From Ketobacter sp036337295 (GTDB lineage: Bacteria; Pseudomonadota; Gammaproteobacteria; Pseudomonadales; Ketobacteraceae): a stretch of DNA of 64,000 nt. The notes under the pieces were generated by a model. The model was not told where the DNA came from. It ran no database searches and saw only the letters and a list, made by a program, of their open reading frames with translations. The translations under genes and the position numbers were made by a program. Numbering within the stretch: the stretch's first letter is position 1; each line of letters begins with the position of its first letter. The DNA lies in the NCBI GenBank assembly GCA_036337295.1, contig JAYZEN010000007.1:744001-808000 (forward strand), read 5' to 3'. This document shows, piece after piece, positions 8,654 to 17,392 of the stretch.

Positions 8654-8851
8654 TGGTACTCCCTTCTCTTTCTCGGTTAAGGAAAAACGATCCCCTTTCA
8701 TCTTCAGGATAGCGCATGGCGGAGATGCGGTTTTGATCCATATCAAGCCAGTGGATTTTGGTTCGAATTGTCAGGTTCCCGGTATATTTGGTCATTTCCA
8801 ACCCAAGATTATTCTGTGTAGACTCTTGGGTCAGCTATATGGAATGAACCT

Positions 8852-9484
8852 ATGTCGCAAACCATCGTGTCAAAAGAATTACAAAACGAATTGGAATCGG
8901 CACTGGCGCCAATCAACCGTCGACGTTTTATGAGCCTGGGTGCCCACAGCGCCCTGGTGCTGGGTCTCGGAACCTTGGTGTCTGCCTGTTCCAGGCATCC
9001 CGCTGGTGAGCTTCCTGCCGGGGACGTCCTCACAGCATCCCAAGTTGCGTTCTTTACCCATTTTTCCCGCATTTTATTACCCACCGACGGCACCTCCATG
9101 ACGCCGCTGGAACAGGTGCCTGTTGTCGCGAATCTGGATCACCTGTTCGCCATGATGGATGAGAAGGTGCGTTCTGACCTGGGCATGGTGATCGATGTGT
9201 TCGAGCACGCTCCCCTGGTGACCGGCTGGCATTTCTCCCGTTTCAGTCGTTTATCGCCAACGGATGCGATCGCCTACATTGATGCCTGGCAGTCCGGTCA
9301 CCCCATGCAGCAGGGGATTGTCACCATCCTGAAAAAATTGGTGTATGCCAGCTACTGGCGGGAAGAGTCCACCTGGGCACCACTGGGTTTCGATGGCCCG
9401 GTTTCCGAAAAATGGGGGCTGCCCTCGCTGGGTGAAGCGCCTTTGCCTGCCTCGACGAACCTGGCCCAAGCCCAAAAGGTATAA
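8852..9484 (+). CDS. Tat-signal lipoprotein, small subunit of a GMC dehydrogenase (gluconate 2-dehydrogenase subunit 3-like)
   Basis: Protein of 210 residues with a twin-arginine-like leader NRRRFMSLG at about residues 22-30, a hydrophobic stretch, and a lipobox LVSAC at about residues 42-46, so it is probably exported folded and lipid-anchored. The mature part has the pattern of gluconate 2-dehydrogenase subunit 3 or related small subunits (ASQVAFFTHFSRILLPTDG near the start). The following GMC flavoenzyme starts within its stop codon (TAATG), indicating a two-subunit complex. Small subunits of this type help export or assemble the flavin subunit, which has no signal of its own. No cytochrome c subunit follows, unlike classic gluconate dehydrogenase. 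The substrate is unknown. Confidence 0.72.
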   Translation: MSQTIVSKELQNELESALAPINRRRFMSLGAHSALVLGLGTLVSACSRHPAGELPAGDVLTASQVAFFTHFSRILLPTDGTSMTPLEQVPVVANLDHLFAMMDEKVRSDLGMVIDVFEHAPLVTGWHFSRFSRLSPTDAIAYIDAWQSGHPMQQGIVTILKKLVYASYWREESTWAPLGFDGPVSEKWGLPSLGEAPLPASTNLAQAQKV

Positions 9485-11031
9485 TGAATATGATGCTGAA
9501 TGTGACGACCGCAGCCCAGGTGAAGAGCACCTCTTTGAACCTGGAGGCGGATGCTGTGGTGATCGGTTCCGGTGCCGGTGGCGCCGTGATGGCCTATGAG
9601 CTGGCGGCAGCCGGCAAGAGCGTGATCGTACTGGAGGCGGGCTCCCATGTACCGTCTTCCCGTTTTAACGAAAAGTTTCCGGACATGCTGGAACTGTTGT
9701 ATCAGGACGGCGGCAATCAGGCGACCAGCCAGGGTGATCTGCTGGTATTGCAGGGCCGCTGCCTGGGTGGGTCTACGGTGGTGAATGGTTGCGTAACCTT
9801 CCGGGTGCCGGACTTCATCCTGGAAAAGTGGGCGGTGGAATACGGCCTCACCAATCTGACCCCGGAGGTGCTGGCACCGTATTTTGATAAGATTGAATCC
9901 AATTTGGGCATCCATACCAACCAGCCCCATGAGATCAATGAAAACAGTCGCAAGCTGCAACAGGGTGCAGAAGCCCTGGGGTGGTCGGTGAAACCTTTGC
10001 AGCGCAATATTCGGGAATGTGCCCTGACCGGCCACTGTCTCTCGGGCTGCAAAACCGACCGCAAACAGTCCATGCTGGTGACCTATTTGCCCTGGGCTTC
10101 TCATCACGGTGCCAGGATCTTCACCGACACTGCGGTGACGCGGATTGTGGCCGAGGGCGGACGCGCAAAAGGTGTGGAGGCGGAGGTCCGTGATCCGGAA
10201 ACGGGGCGCACCGTGGCCAAGATGTCCGTGCAAGCCAAGGTGGTGGTGACCGCGGCCGGTGCTATCCAGAGTCCGTTGCTGTTCCAACGCAGTGAGTTGG
10301 GCAATAGCAGTGGTCAGGTGGGTAAGAACTTTGCGTGTCATCCCTCCACCATGGTGGTGGCCGAATTCGGCAGCGATGTGTTTACCTGGCGCGGCGCCAT
10401 GTTGGGTGTGTATGTGGATGAATTCGAGCACCCGGACAAAGGCGGTTTCGTGCTGGAAGGCGGTGGTGCCGGACCAGTGGAGCTGGGCATGTCCACCGAA
10501 CCCGGTACCGGTAAGGCCTATCTGGATTTTATGTCCAGGGCCAAAAACTATGCATCCTGCGTCACCCTGATCCATGATCATAATGTTGGCCAGGTTAGCC
10601 TGGTGGACGGAAAAAAGCAGATCGACTACCAAGTTGCGGACAGCGACTTTCCCGCTATGAAAGCCGCCTTCAAGGCCGCCGCCAGGATCTACTTTGCGGC
10701 TGGCGCGGAACGGGTGTTTCTGCCCACCGGTGACAAGCGCATCATTGAGTCGGTGGAGGACATTGATGCGGTGGTGGACGGTATTGAAAACAATCCATTC
10801 GCCATACGAATGGTGTCCTACCACCCTCAAGGTACCATGAGAATGGGGGCTGACCCGACCAGCTCGGTGGTGAATCCCTACGGGGAAACCCACGATGTGA
10901 AAGGGCTGTTTGTGTGTGATGCGAGCCTGTTTCCCACCTCCATCATTGTGAACCCCCAGGAAAGCGTGTACGCGTTGTCGAACTATATTGCAGATCATAT
11001 TCTGCAGGACCGGGCAGGCTATTTCGCCTAG
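9484..11031 (+). CDS. GMC-family FAD-dependent oxidoreductase
   Basis: Flavoprotein of 515 residues in the glucose-methanol-choline oxidoreductase family. The FAD-binding Rossmann motif is ADAVVIGSGAGGAVMAYELA near residue 24, followed by VLEAGS and the GMC signature LVLQGRCLGGSTVVNG. The C-terminal part carries the catalytic region SYHPQGTMRMG with His and the closing NPQESVYALSNYIAD. It likely oxidises an alcohol, sugar or sterol; the substrate cannot be told. It overlaps the stop of the Tat-type lipoprotein gene by one base, and the two products probably form a membrane-attached complex. A cysteine-rich segment ECALTGHCLSGCKTDRKQSM resembles the conserved motif of bacterial long-chain-alcohol and cholesterol oxidase-like enzymes. 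Confidence 0.87.
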   Translation: MNMMLNVTTAAQVKSTSLNLEADAVVIGSGAGGAVMAYELAAAGKSVIVLEAGSHVPSSRFNEKFPDMLELLYQDGGNQATSQGDLLVLQGRCLGGSTVVNGCVTFRVPDFILEKWAVEYGLTNLTPEVLAPYFDKIESNLGIHTNQPHEINENSRKLQQGAEALGWSVKPLQRNIRECALTGHCLSGCKTDRKQSMLVTYLPWASHHGARIFTDTAVTRIVAEGGRAKGVEAEVRDPETGRTVAKMSVQAKVVVTAAGAIQSPLLFQRSELGNSSGQVGKNFACHPSTMVVAEFGSDVFTWRGAMLGVYVDEFEHPDKGGFVLEGGGAGPVELGMSTEPGTGKAYLDFMSRAKNYASCVTLIHDHNVGQVSLVDGKKQIDYQVADSDFPAMKAAFKAAARIYFAAGAERVFLPTGDKRIIESVEDIDAVVDGIENNPFAIRMVSYHPQGTMRMGADPTSSVVNPYGETHDVKGLFVCDASLFPTSIIVNPQESVYALSNYIADHILQDRAGYFA

Positions 11032-11118
11032 GAGATCGTTGATCTGAGCGACCCCCCAACGAATGGCGATTGATTTGCTTCCGGAAACGAAATCGGGCCA
11101 TCATGGTGATGGCTTCGC

Positions 11119-11143
11119 GGCTCTCATAGAGCCCCCGTTTTTT
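11119..11143 (+). terminator. Probable terminator behind the GMC oxidoreductase
   Basis: GGCTCT (11119-11124), loop CAT, AGAGCC (11128-11133), then CCCG and six T. The four-base gap before the T-run makes it less certain. Confidence 0.55.
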
Positions 11144-11184
11144 GCTTGCCACACCCGGATTGAAAGCATGTATGGACTTTTAGC

Positions 11185-11988
11185 ATGCACGGATTGATAG
11201 ACAGTCACTGCCATGTCGATTTCCCCCAGTTCGATGCCACGCGGGATGAGCTGCTGCGTGCCTGCCACCAGAGCGGCATGTCCGCCATCCTGGTGCCAGG
11301 GGTGACACTGGCACAGTGGCCAAGGATGTCTGAAGTCCTCCAGGCGTACCGTGATGTCACCTGCTATCCCCGGTTGTTGCCGGCCTATGGGCTGCATCCC
11401 TGTTTCATGATGGATCATGCCGCTGAGTCCATTGCAGGGCTGACCGCCAGGCTGGACGCACAATTAGCGGATGCTAGTGTGGTGGCCGTGGGGGAGATCG
11501 GTTTGGACTGCTTTCACGGCACGGAAGACCTGGAGCAGCAAGTGACGTTGTTCGAGGCCCAGTTACACATCGCTGGAAGTCATGGCCTGCCGGTGATCAT
11601 CCATTCCCGCAAAACCCAGGACCTGATTCAGAAATCCGTGCGCAAGCTGCGTTTTTCGTTCGGGGGCATCCTGCATGCGTTTTCCGGCAGCTTGCAACAG
11701 GCACAGCAAGCGGTTGATCTGGGTTTCAAAATCGGCTTTGGGGGCGCCGCCACCTACGAGCGTGCCAGTCGCTTGCGTGGCATCCTGAAAGCCCTGCCCC
11801 GGGAGGCCATCGTCTTCGAAACCGACGCGCCGGATATTCCCCCCTGTTTTGCGCGGGATCGCCCCAATTCCCCTCTCAATTTGTTTCGCATTGTTGAAAT
11901 TCTGGCGCAGATCCGACAGGAATCGGTGGCTGATCTGCTGGAATACAGTAGCAAAAACCTGGTTGAGGTATTGAATTTAGCCGATTGA
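11185..11988 (+). CDS. TatD-family metal-dependent hydrolase
   Basis: Cytoplasmic hydrolase of 267 residues in the TatD/YjjV family, probably a metal-dependent deoxyribonuclease or D-aminoacyl-tRNA-type deacylase. The metal ligands can be followed in order: DSHCHVD near the N-terminus, GEIGLD, VIIHSRK, LHAFSG and ETDAPD. Length is normal. ATG 11185 is used; upstream lies the terminator of the GMC gene, so it is probably transcribed on its own. TatD proteins function in DNA repair or quality control; the exact substrate of this YjjV-like branch is not known. Confidence 0.88.
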   Translation: MHGLIDSHCHVDFPQFDATRDELLRACHQSGMSAILVPGVTLAQWPRMSEVLQAYRDVTCYPRLLPAYGLHPCFMMDHAAESIAGLTARLDAQLADASVVAVGEIGLDCFHGTEDLEQQVTLFEAQLHIAGSHGLPVIIHSRKTQDLIQKSVRKLRFSFGGILHAFSGSLQQAQQAVDLGFKIGFGGAATYERASRLRGILKALPREAIVFETDAPDIPPCFARDRPNSPLNLFRIVEILAQIRQESVADLLEYSSKNLVEVLNLAD

Positions 11989-12025
11989 TCAGCCCATTGC
12001 GGCCGTTTTCGGGGTGTCTGGACGC

Positions 12026-12053
12026 ATGACAGCGGCCCGTTTAATGATAAAAT
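12026..12053 (+). promoter_or_regulatory. Putative sigma-70 promoter
   Basis: ATGACA (12026-12031) as -35 and TAAAAT (12048-12053) as -10, sixteen bases apart; each matches five of six consensus positions. It lies about 54 bases before the ATG of the small conserved protein. Confidence 0.5.
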
Positions 12054-12106
12054 ACGCGCCTGCTAATCGGGTTTGAAGTGGGCGAATGGCCCAATTGGGA
12101 GTAGTT

Positions 12107-12355
12107 ATGACCAGGTCCGTTACCGGCCGATTGAAAGAAGATCCTAAAGTCATCGTGGAACGATTGGTGCGGCTGGCCGATAAACACGATGTTGAGTTTG
12201 AGGGCGACAGCGAAAAAGGCTATGCCAAAGGCAAGGGGTTTCATGTTGAATATCTCGTCGTTGGCGAATCCTGCACCCTGACCGTGACCAAAAAACCGCT
12301 GCTGATTCCATGGTCTTTGGTGGAGTCCCAGCTGGAAAAACTGTTCAACGATTAG
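12107..12355 (+). CDS. Small conserved protein, possibly PHA-system-like
   Basis: Protein of 82 residues with no signal peptide. The frame opens at 12086, but ATG 12107 has a good GGGAG ribosome site and is preferred. The pattern, a helix with VIVERLVRLADKHDVEFEGD, two strands around the middle and an amphipathic C-terminal helix ending LVESQLEKLF, is reminiscent of short proteobacterial proteins annotated as polyhydroxyalkanoic acid system proteins. That likeness is from memory of the fold pattern only. A MaoC-type hydratase starts 39 bases downstream, and the two may be co-transcribed. Confidence 0.55.
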   Translation: MTRSVTGRLKEDPKVIVERLVRLADKHDVEFEGDSEKGYAKGKGFHVEYLVVGESCTLTVTKKPLLIPWSLVESQLEKLFND

Positions 12356-12394
12356 CGTTTGGTTTTATACATTTTTAGACACAGAGGAAATAAT

Positions 12395-12856
12395 ATGAAG
12401 TCAGTAGATGCCGCGACTCTGCAAGAGTATGTTGGAAAGCCCATGGGGGCCTCAGAATGGTTCCAGATCGAGCAGGACCGTATCAACGCGTTCGCCGATG
12501 CGACACTGGATCACCAGTTCATTCACGTTGACGTTGAGAAAGCCAAGAGTACCCCGTTTGGCGGCACCATTGCCCACGGTTTTCTGACTTTGTCCCTGCT
12601 GCCTTATCTGCAGTCGCAAATGTCCGAGCTGGTGATTCCCGCCGGTTTGAAGATGGGCATGAATTACGGCTTTGATAAAATCCGGTTTTTGGCACCGGTG
12701 AAGACCGGAGCCAAAGTGCGGGCCGTGGCCACACTGAAAGAAGTGACTGAAAAAAATCCTGGCCAGTTCCTGTTTTCCGCAGAGTACAGCATTGAAATCG
12801 AAGGTGAATCCAAGCCTGCTTTGATCGCCGACTGGTTGTTGATGTACTTTGTGTAA
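12395..12856 (+). CDS. MaoC-like (R)-specific enoyl-CoA hydratase / NodN-type dehydratase
   Basis: Hot-dog-fold hydratase of 153 residues. The catalytic hydratase motif is seen as FADATLDHQFIHVD followed by PFGGTIAHGFLTLSLLP, with the active-site Asp and His. Such enzymes hydrate trans-2-enoyl-CoA to (R)-3-hydroxyacyl-CoA, or act as NodN-like dehydratases in lipid metabolism. The frame extends upstream to 12359, but ATG 12395 follows a strong AGAGGAAA ribosome site. Cytoplasmic. (R)-3-hydroxyacyl products could feed PHA or hydroxy-fatty-acid synthesis; this link is inference only. A strong terminator follows. Confidence 0.88.
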   Translation: MKSVDAATLQEYVGKPMGASEWFQIEQDRINAFADATLDHQFIHVDVEKAKSTPFGGTIAHGFLTLSLLPYLQSQMSELVIPAGLKMGMNYGFDKIRFLAPVKTGAKVRAVATLKEVTEKNPGQFLFSAEYSIEIEGESKPALIADWLLMYFV

Positions 12857-12885
12857 CAGAAATGGCCTGTAGCACGATTACGTGA

Positions 12886-12916
12886 ACAAAAAAGGGAGCT
12901 TAGCGCTCCCTTTTTT
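12886..12916. terminator. Terminator between the MaoC gene and the convergent lipoprotein gene
   Basis: GGGAGC (12894-12899), five-base loop, GCTCCC (12905-12910), flanked by A6 on the left and T6 on the right, so it can work in both directions for the two convergent genes. Confidence 0.9.
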
Positions 12917-12940
12917 AGTTGTGTCTGGTAAGCCTCAGCG

Positions 12941-15085
12941 TCACAACAGAATGTTCAACCCATTGGACAAGGTGAACATCAGGCTGCCATTCAAGGGCGA
13001 AATCACACCATAGCGGGTGCCGTTGAGCAGCAGGTAGCCTGCCACATCGTTGTCATCCACACTCAGATCCAGGTCCACGATGACGCCGTCCTGATTGGTC
13101 ATCCGCACACCGTAATAGGGTGCGAAGAAGTACAGGATTTCATAACGCTTGCCAGCCCATTCCATTACGATTTCGTCAATCAGTCCCTGGGAAATCTGTT
13201 GTGGTGTGCTGCGTACGGTGATGGTGGCGCGATCACTGTAATCCGGCAGATCGGTTTCAAACTGGAACTGGATTTCGCTGTCCAGCCCTCCATCCAACGT
13301 TATGGAACCGTCAAACTGATCGCCGCTCAAAGACTGGAACGCGCCTGCCGCGGTCATGCTGATATCAATGCTGTCCAGTCCGGCATAAGGGGATTCATCG
13401 TCTGCCGCCTCGGTAACTCCGCTCAAGTCCAGAGCCAGGCTTAGATCGCCGTTAAAGGAGGTGGGGTTGCTGTTGTCCAGGGTGGTGAACTGGGTGTATT
13501 CCACGTTCAGGTTGCCGGACGCAGTTTCCGGTAGTTTCAGATTCTGGATATCCAGGCCACCATCAAACACCAGGTTGAAGCGGCCGTCAGTGATCTCGAG
13601 GATACCGGTTTCTGATTCGGCGCTGCCGTTGATGGTGAAGCCGTAGTTGGAGCGGTAGTTGTCACTGGCGGTGAAGGTGATGTCGACGATCACGTTATTG
13701 GTGGTGCCGTAGATTCGGGCAACGCCGTCCCACAGGGCAAAGTCACCGGTCAGGCCATTGCCCAGGGGCAAGGTAAGATCGTTGAGAATATCGCATAGGG
13801 AGCGGCCGAACAGTACCAAGTTAAGGGAACCGTTGCAGATTTCCTCCAGCGACTTGCCGGCGATGAGAGAGCGGCAGGCCAGCCGCGCAAAATAATTGGC
13901 GAGGCTGTTACAGGCAGCGCTCAAGGCGGCATCGGGCAGGGCCACCACAGGGCCGAACTGGCCCGCAATGGAGATGGCCTTCAGCAGGTTGGCCAGGTCG
14001 GCTCCGGTGGAGACGCCGATGGCAGATACCACGTCGCCAAAGGAGGGCTGGTCTGGTGACAGGCTCAGATACCCCTGCCACAGCTGGATGTCGGCGATAA
14101 AGCTTTCCATTACCTCGGCATTGGTGCCGCCAGCGGTGGGGGAAGGCTGCGCTGAGGTCAGGCTGCCAGATTCGCTGCTCAGCAGGCCTGCTGCTGCCAG
14201 GCTGAATTCACTTGCCAGGGTGTCAAGGTCCAGGGCCTGGGCGGTGGTCAAGGCCGCTTCAATCAGGTCCAGCAGGGTGGGCACGCTGCCACTGTCGGTA
14301 TGGGTAATCAACTGTCCGTTATTGATCTGCAGTTGTTGCACGATGCTCTCTAATACCTGAGCCATGGCAGCATCGTTGCTGATGCCTAACAACGCACTGG
14401 ACATCAGGCTGTAGCGCAGCTCATCGGCGTCGGCATTGGCGACTGCTGTACTGTCGGTCAGGTCCACCAGGTCCGTACTGCTCAGGTCTGAGACTGCAAA
14501 CAGGTTTTCAATCTGGGATTGTGCTACCGCGATGGACACGTCGTTCAGTCCCTGGGGATAGCTGAGGGCCAACTGGGTCGCGAGGTGGGTCAGTGTGGAG
14601 ATCCCGGCCTGGGTGCTGGCTGCAGAGGGCAGGGTGGTAGTGAGGATAAAGTCGCTGGCGACGGTAAAGGACTCACCGAAATCGATGCTTCCATTTTCGT
14701 TCAGATCCAGTTCGCTCACACTGGTGTAGTCGCCACAGCCACCACTGTAGTCGCAGACCATCTGCGTGCTGTTGCCGTTGGGGGTCACCGCAATGTAAAT
14801 GGGGCCGCTATGACCGCGGATGGACAATCGGTACTGGCCCAGGCTGTCGGTTTCGGTGCTGGAGAGGACCGAGCCCACCTGGCCATTATCCAGTGCATAG
14901 GCGGTAACGATGGCGTTACGCACCACCCCTTTTACCACTTCGCCCTGGATGGTACTGGTGCTGACCGAGGGGGAGGAATTGTCGTCGGAAGCATTGCCGT
15001 CGGAGCTGCCTCCACCGCCACAGGCCGCAAGGCTCAACGCAATCAGACCGGGAATAACACTGCAGGTTAAACGATTCAACAACAT
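12941..15085 (-). CDS. Large secreted lipoprotein of unknown function
   Basis: Lipoprotein of 714 residues. The lipobox LAAC gives Cys22 as the lipidated residue, followed by a flexible G/S/D-rich linker (to about residue 45). Residues 46-105 look like a carboxypeptidase-regulatory-like beta-sandwich (IQGEVVKGVVRNAIVTAYAL). An EF-hand-like calcium loop, DLNENGSIDFGE, sits at residues 127-138. The middle part is mostly helical with many Leu/Ala/Ser; the C-terminal third has repeated beta strands (for example DGRFNLVFDGGLDIQNLKLP). There is no recognisable enzyme motif. The pattern is common in marine gammaproteobacteria as surface lipoproteins. The next gene upstream on the same strand is an S15-type hydrolase. 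Confidence 0.7.
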   Translation of the reverse strand: MLLNRLTCSVIPGLIALSLAACGGGGSSDGNASDDNSSPSVSTSTIQGEVVKGVVRNAIVTAYALDNGQVGSVLSSTETDSLGQYRLSIRGHSGPIYIAVTPNGNSTQMVCDYSGGCGDYTSVSELDLNENGSIDFGESFTVASDFILTTTLPSAASTQAGISTLTHLATQLALSYPQGLNDVSIAVAQSQIENLFAVSDLSSTDLVDLTDSTAVANADADELRYSLMSSALLGISNDAAMAQVLESIVQQLQINNGQLITHTDSGSVPTLLDLIEAALTTAQALDLDTLASEFSLAAAGLLSSESGSLTSAQPSPTAGGTNAEVMESFIADIQLWQGYLSLSPDQPSFGDVVSAIGVSTGADLANLLKAISIAGQFGPVVALPDAALSAACNSLANYFARLACRSLIAGKSLEEICNGSLNLVLFGRSLCDILNDLTLPLGNGLTGDFALWDGVARIYGTTNNVIVDITFTASDNYRSNYGFTINGSAESETGILEITDGRFNLVFDGGLDIQNLKLPETASGNLNVEYTQFTTLDNSNPTSFNGDLSLALDLSGVTEAADDESPYAGLDSIDISMTAAGAFQSLSGDQFDGSITLDGGLDSEIQFQFETDLPDYSDRATITVRSTPQQISQGLIDEIVMEWAGKRYEILYFFAPYYGVRMTNQDGVIVDLDLSVDDNDVAGYLLLNGTRYGVISPLNGSLMFTLSNGLNILL

Positions 15086-15236
15086 GCCAAATACTCAATG
15101 GAAAACCATGAATCATCGTAATCAGTACGATAGTAACAAGATTAAACATAGCCGGTTTCCAGAGGGGCACAGGAATTCTGTGAGTAAGGCTTCACAAATC
15201 CCTGAATAAGAGGTGGGTTAGGGGATAAATTGATCA

Positions 15237-15257
15237 GGGGCCCGCTTGACGGGCCCC
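15237..15257. terminator. Strong hairpin behind the S15-type hydrolase gene
   Basis: GGGGCCCG (15237-15244), loop CTTGA, CGGGCCCC (15250-15257). It lies just after the hydrolase stop on the minus strand. No good T-run follows, so termination is likely but not certain. Confidence 0.55.
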
Positions 15258-15264
15258 AAGGATA

Positions 15265-17091
15265 TCAGTTAGAGCGGCGGCGAAGAGTGAAAAGGGCGGT
15301 TAATAGAGGCAGCAGGAATAACGGGAGCGTGCCACCAAAGCCTTTGGCGCTATTGGCGTTGCCATCCGCACTGCGGTTAAGCCCTTGCGCCTCCTGGTAA
15401 TTGGCCACCGGATCGTCGTATTGGGAATTCTCCCACACGATGGGCAGCTCCAGGGTGGCTTGTGCATCGCTGTCAAACACCACGGTATTGAGTTCGGGTG
15501 TGGTGGCATAGCGCCAGTAGTCCGGGTCTTTGCCATCGATCACCAGCATCAACTGCTTGCCGACGGGAATGTCCACTGAGGTCCAGTAAAAATCCAGGAT
15601 GATCTCTTCAACCTGTCCCTCTGTGGTGGCACAACCTTCTGATGCGTGACAGGAGAAGGGCGCATGACCCACCCAGTTGGCCATGCCGGTTTGAGGGTCC
15701 AGGTAGTACAGATAGGCAAAATACTGGGCCTTGTCTTCAGCGACCACGGACAGGTGTACTTTGGCTTCACCCCGTAAGCGTAACGGTTCAGACAGCACCG
15801 GAGTGGTGAACACCAGTCCGTACTCCGGCAGGATGCTGTTGGTGTTCAGGGTGCGTCCGGTGTGGGCATAGGCGCCCTGGAAGCCGCCGGCATTGGCCAC
15901 TTTGTCCAACGTACTGAACTGCAGGTCCATGGCCACGGTGTTGCTGTACTCATCAGACAACAGGCCGCCCTGGGCGCCGGATTCCGGAATCAGGTTGAAC
16001 ACTTTGATCTCATCTTCCGGGTGCAGGGAGCCGTAGCTTTCCCGGCGGCCGGTATTTAGAACTTTGGTGCTGAACGGTGCTGCCTGGTCGATGCCGTTTT
16101 CAATGCCTTTCAGGTGATGATCAAACCACATACCCACGTTCAGCCAGATGGTGTGATCCTCGTTGCCCAGCAGGCCGCCGGCCTCGCCGGAGCCGTGGAT
16201 ACCCCGACTCAGGTCCAGGCGCCAGGGTCCATTGTATTGATCCAACGCGATGAAAAGGCTGTCCGGCTGGAACAGGTAGTCATGCAGGTTGTTGGCAATG
16301 TACACGGCCGGTGGATTTTCGCGGCTGTTGACGTCGTCCAGGTAAGTCTTGGCGGAACGGACATAACCCCATTCTTTGGTGTCCGGCACGTTCTCGTGCA
16401 ACTTCATGTTCATGTAGTTGGCTTCAATCTCCGGGCTGGGATTGTTGCTGGCGATGAAGGGAATTGGCTGTGCACTGGCGATCAGCAGATTGATCCAGGC
16501 TGAATTGGGTGTATTGCCGGCCCACAGTGAGTCGATCAGATCCACCCAGCCACTCATGGCCGCGATGGCTTTGACGCGAGGATCGGTAAACCCGGTCAGC
16601 AGGGCGATGCCGGCACCATAGGAAATGCCGGATACGCCGATGGCGTCCGCATCCACGGGATAACCGTTAGCGCTGTCCAGCAGGTAATCGATAGCCGAGG
16701 ACGCATCGGCATAATCCTCCACACCGGCGGTGGTGATCTGTCCGGGTGAATTATAAAAGCCCCGCGCTGTGTAGCTCAGCACCACGTAGCCGTTAGCGGC
16801 GAGCATTTCTGCCTGGGGTGCATATTCATGTTCATTCAGGGCCCAGCTGCTGATGAAGATAATGGCCGGAAAGCGCTGGCTGGGATCATCACTGGTGGGA
16901 ACAAACACGTTTGCCGGCAGGTAGATCACCTCAGACGCCGGATCGGCAGGGTGGAGCAAAGAGGGTACGGTGATGTCGTCATCGTAGACCCAGAGGTTGT
17001 CCTCACTGATTTTTTCCGAAGCCTGGGTGCTGATCGCGAAGAATGAAAACAGAATAGTGGCTACTGCCACGACAAGTTGCCGCGGATGCAT
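15265..17091 (-). CDS. Secreted CocE/NonD-type (S15) alpha/beta hydrolase with a GlyGly-CTERM-like tail
   Basis: Secreted hydrolase of 608 residues. A signal peptide (about residues 1-24) is followed by an alpha/beta hydrolase domain of the X-Pro dipeptidyl-peptidase/CocE class: AIIFISSWALNEHEYAPQAE, the nucleophile motif GISYG (Ser157), and a likely catalytic His in GIHGSGEAG. The C-terminal jelly-roll-like domain of the family follows (residues about 390-570). The last 25 residues form a sorting-signal-like tripartite tail: FGGT, a hydrophobic stretch, then RRRSN, similar to GlyGly-CTERM signals processed by rhombosortase. It is probably secreted or attached to the cell surface. The substrate, peptide or ester, is unknown. 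Confidence 0.78.
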   Translation of the reverse strand: MHPRQLVVAVATILFSFFAISTQASEKISEDNLWVYDDDITVPSLLHPADPASEVIYLPANVFVPTSDDPSQRFPAIIFISSWALNEHEYAPQAEMLAANGYVVLSYTARGFYNSPGQITTAGVEDYADASSAIDYLLDSANGYPVDADAIGVSGISYGAGIALLTGFTDPRVKAIAAMSGWVDLIDSLWAGNTPNSAWINLLIASAQPIPFIASNNPSPEIEANYMNMKLHENVPDTKEWGYVRSAKTYLDDVNSRENPPAVYIANNLHDYLFQPDSLFIALDQYNGPWRLDLSRGIHGSGEAGGLLGNEDHTIWLNVGMWFDHHLKGIENGIDQAAPFSTKVLNTGRRESYGSLHPEDEIKVFNLIPESGAQGGLLSDEYSNTVAMDLQFSTLDKVANAGGFQGAYAHTGRTLNTNSILPEYGLVFTTPVLSEPLRLRGEAKVHLSVVAEDKAQYFAYLYYLDPQTGMANWVGHAPFSCHASEGCATTEGQVEEIILDFYWTSVDIPVGKQLMLVIDGKDPDYWRYATTPELNTVVFDSDAQATLELPIVWENSQYDDPVANYQEAQGLNRSADGNANSAKGFGGTLPLFLLPLLTALFTLRRRSN

Positions 17092-17392
17092 ATTGGGTTC
17101 CCCTACGTCTTAAACTCTCTGAATTAAGATGTTGTTTATTGTTTTGTCAGGGCCCGATTGTTGTTTGGAATGTTGCCCTGAAGCCGCGTCGTGGTGTCCT
17201 TATTACGCGCCCATTATTTATAACTTTATGTACAAAATGTGGCATCGACCGAAAGGACTATTTGGTGTTGTAGGTGGCCTATGGGCAGGTCGTTTTCAAG
17301 GAATTCGAAGCAAATGAGGTGATTTTGTCAGCGCAAAGAAAACAAAAAGCCCGGCACTGGGCCGGGCTTGGAGAGTGGGTGTTGCCTCTCGG
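17092..17392. other. Intergenic region upstream of the S15-type hydrolase
   Basis: About 300 bases holding the FadL-gene terminator (17344-17369) and presumably the hydrolase promoter, read on the minus strand. A short plus-strand frame at 17129-17317 shows no protein features. Nothing else was recognised. Confidence 0.5.
17344..17369 (-). terminator. Rho-independent terminator of the FadL-type gene
   Basis: GCCCGGC (17349-17355), loop ACTGG, GCCGGGC (17361-17367). On the minus strand the stem is followed by five T (A-run 17344-17348). Confidence 0.9.

Noticed and set aside
9352..10998. Long antisense open frame (548 codons) over the GMC oxidoreductase
   Set aside because: His/Gly-rich translation without family motifs; the opposite strand codes for a clear GMC enzyme. 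Long antisense frames are expected in GC-rich genes.
14519..15070. Plus-strand frame of 183 codons opposite the large lipoprotein gene
   Set aside because: Low-complexity Ala/Gly-rich translation; the minus strand has a lipobox and an EF-hand and is the real gene.
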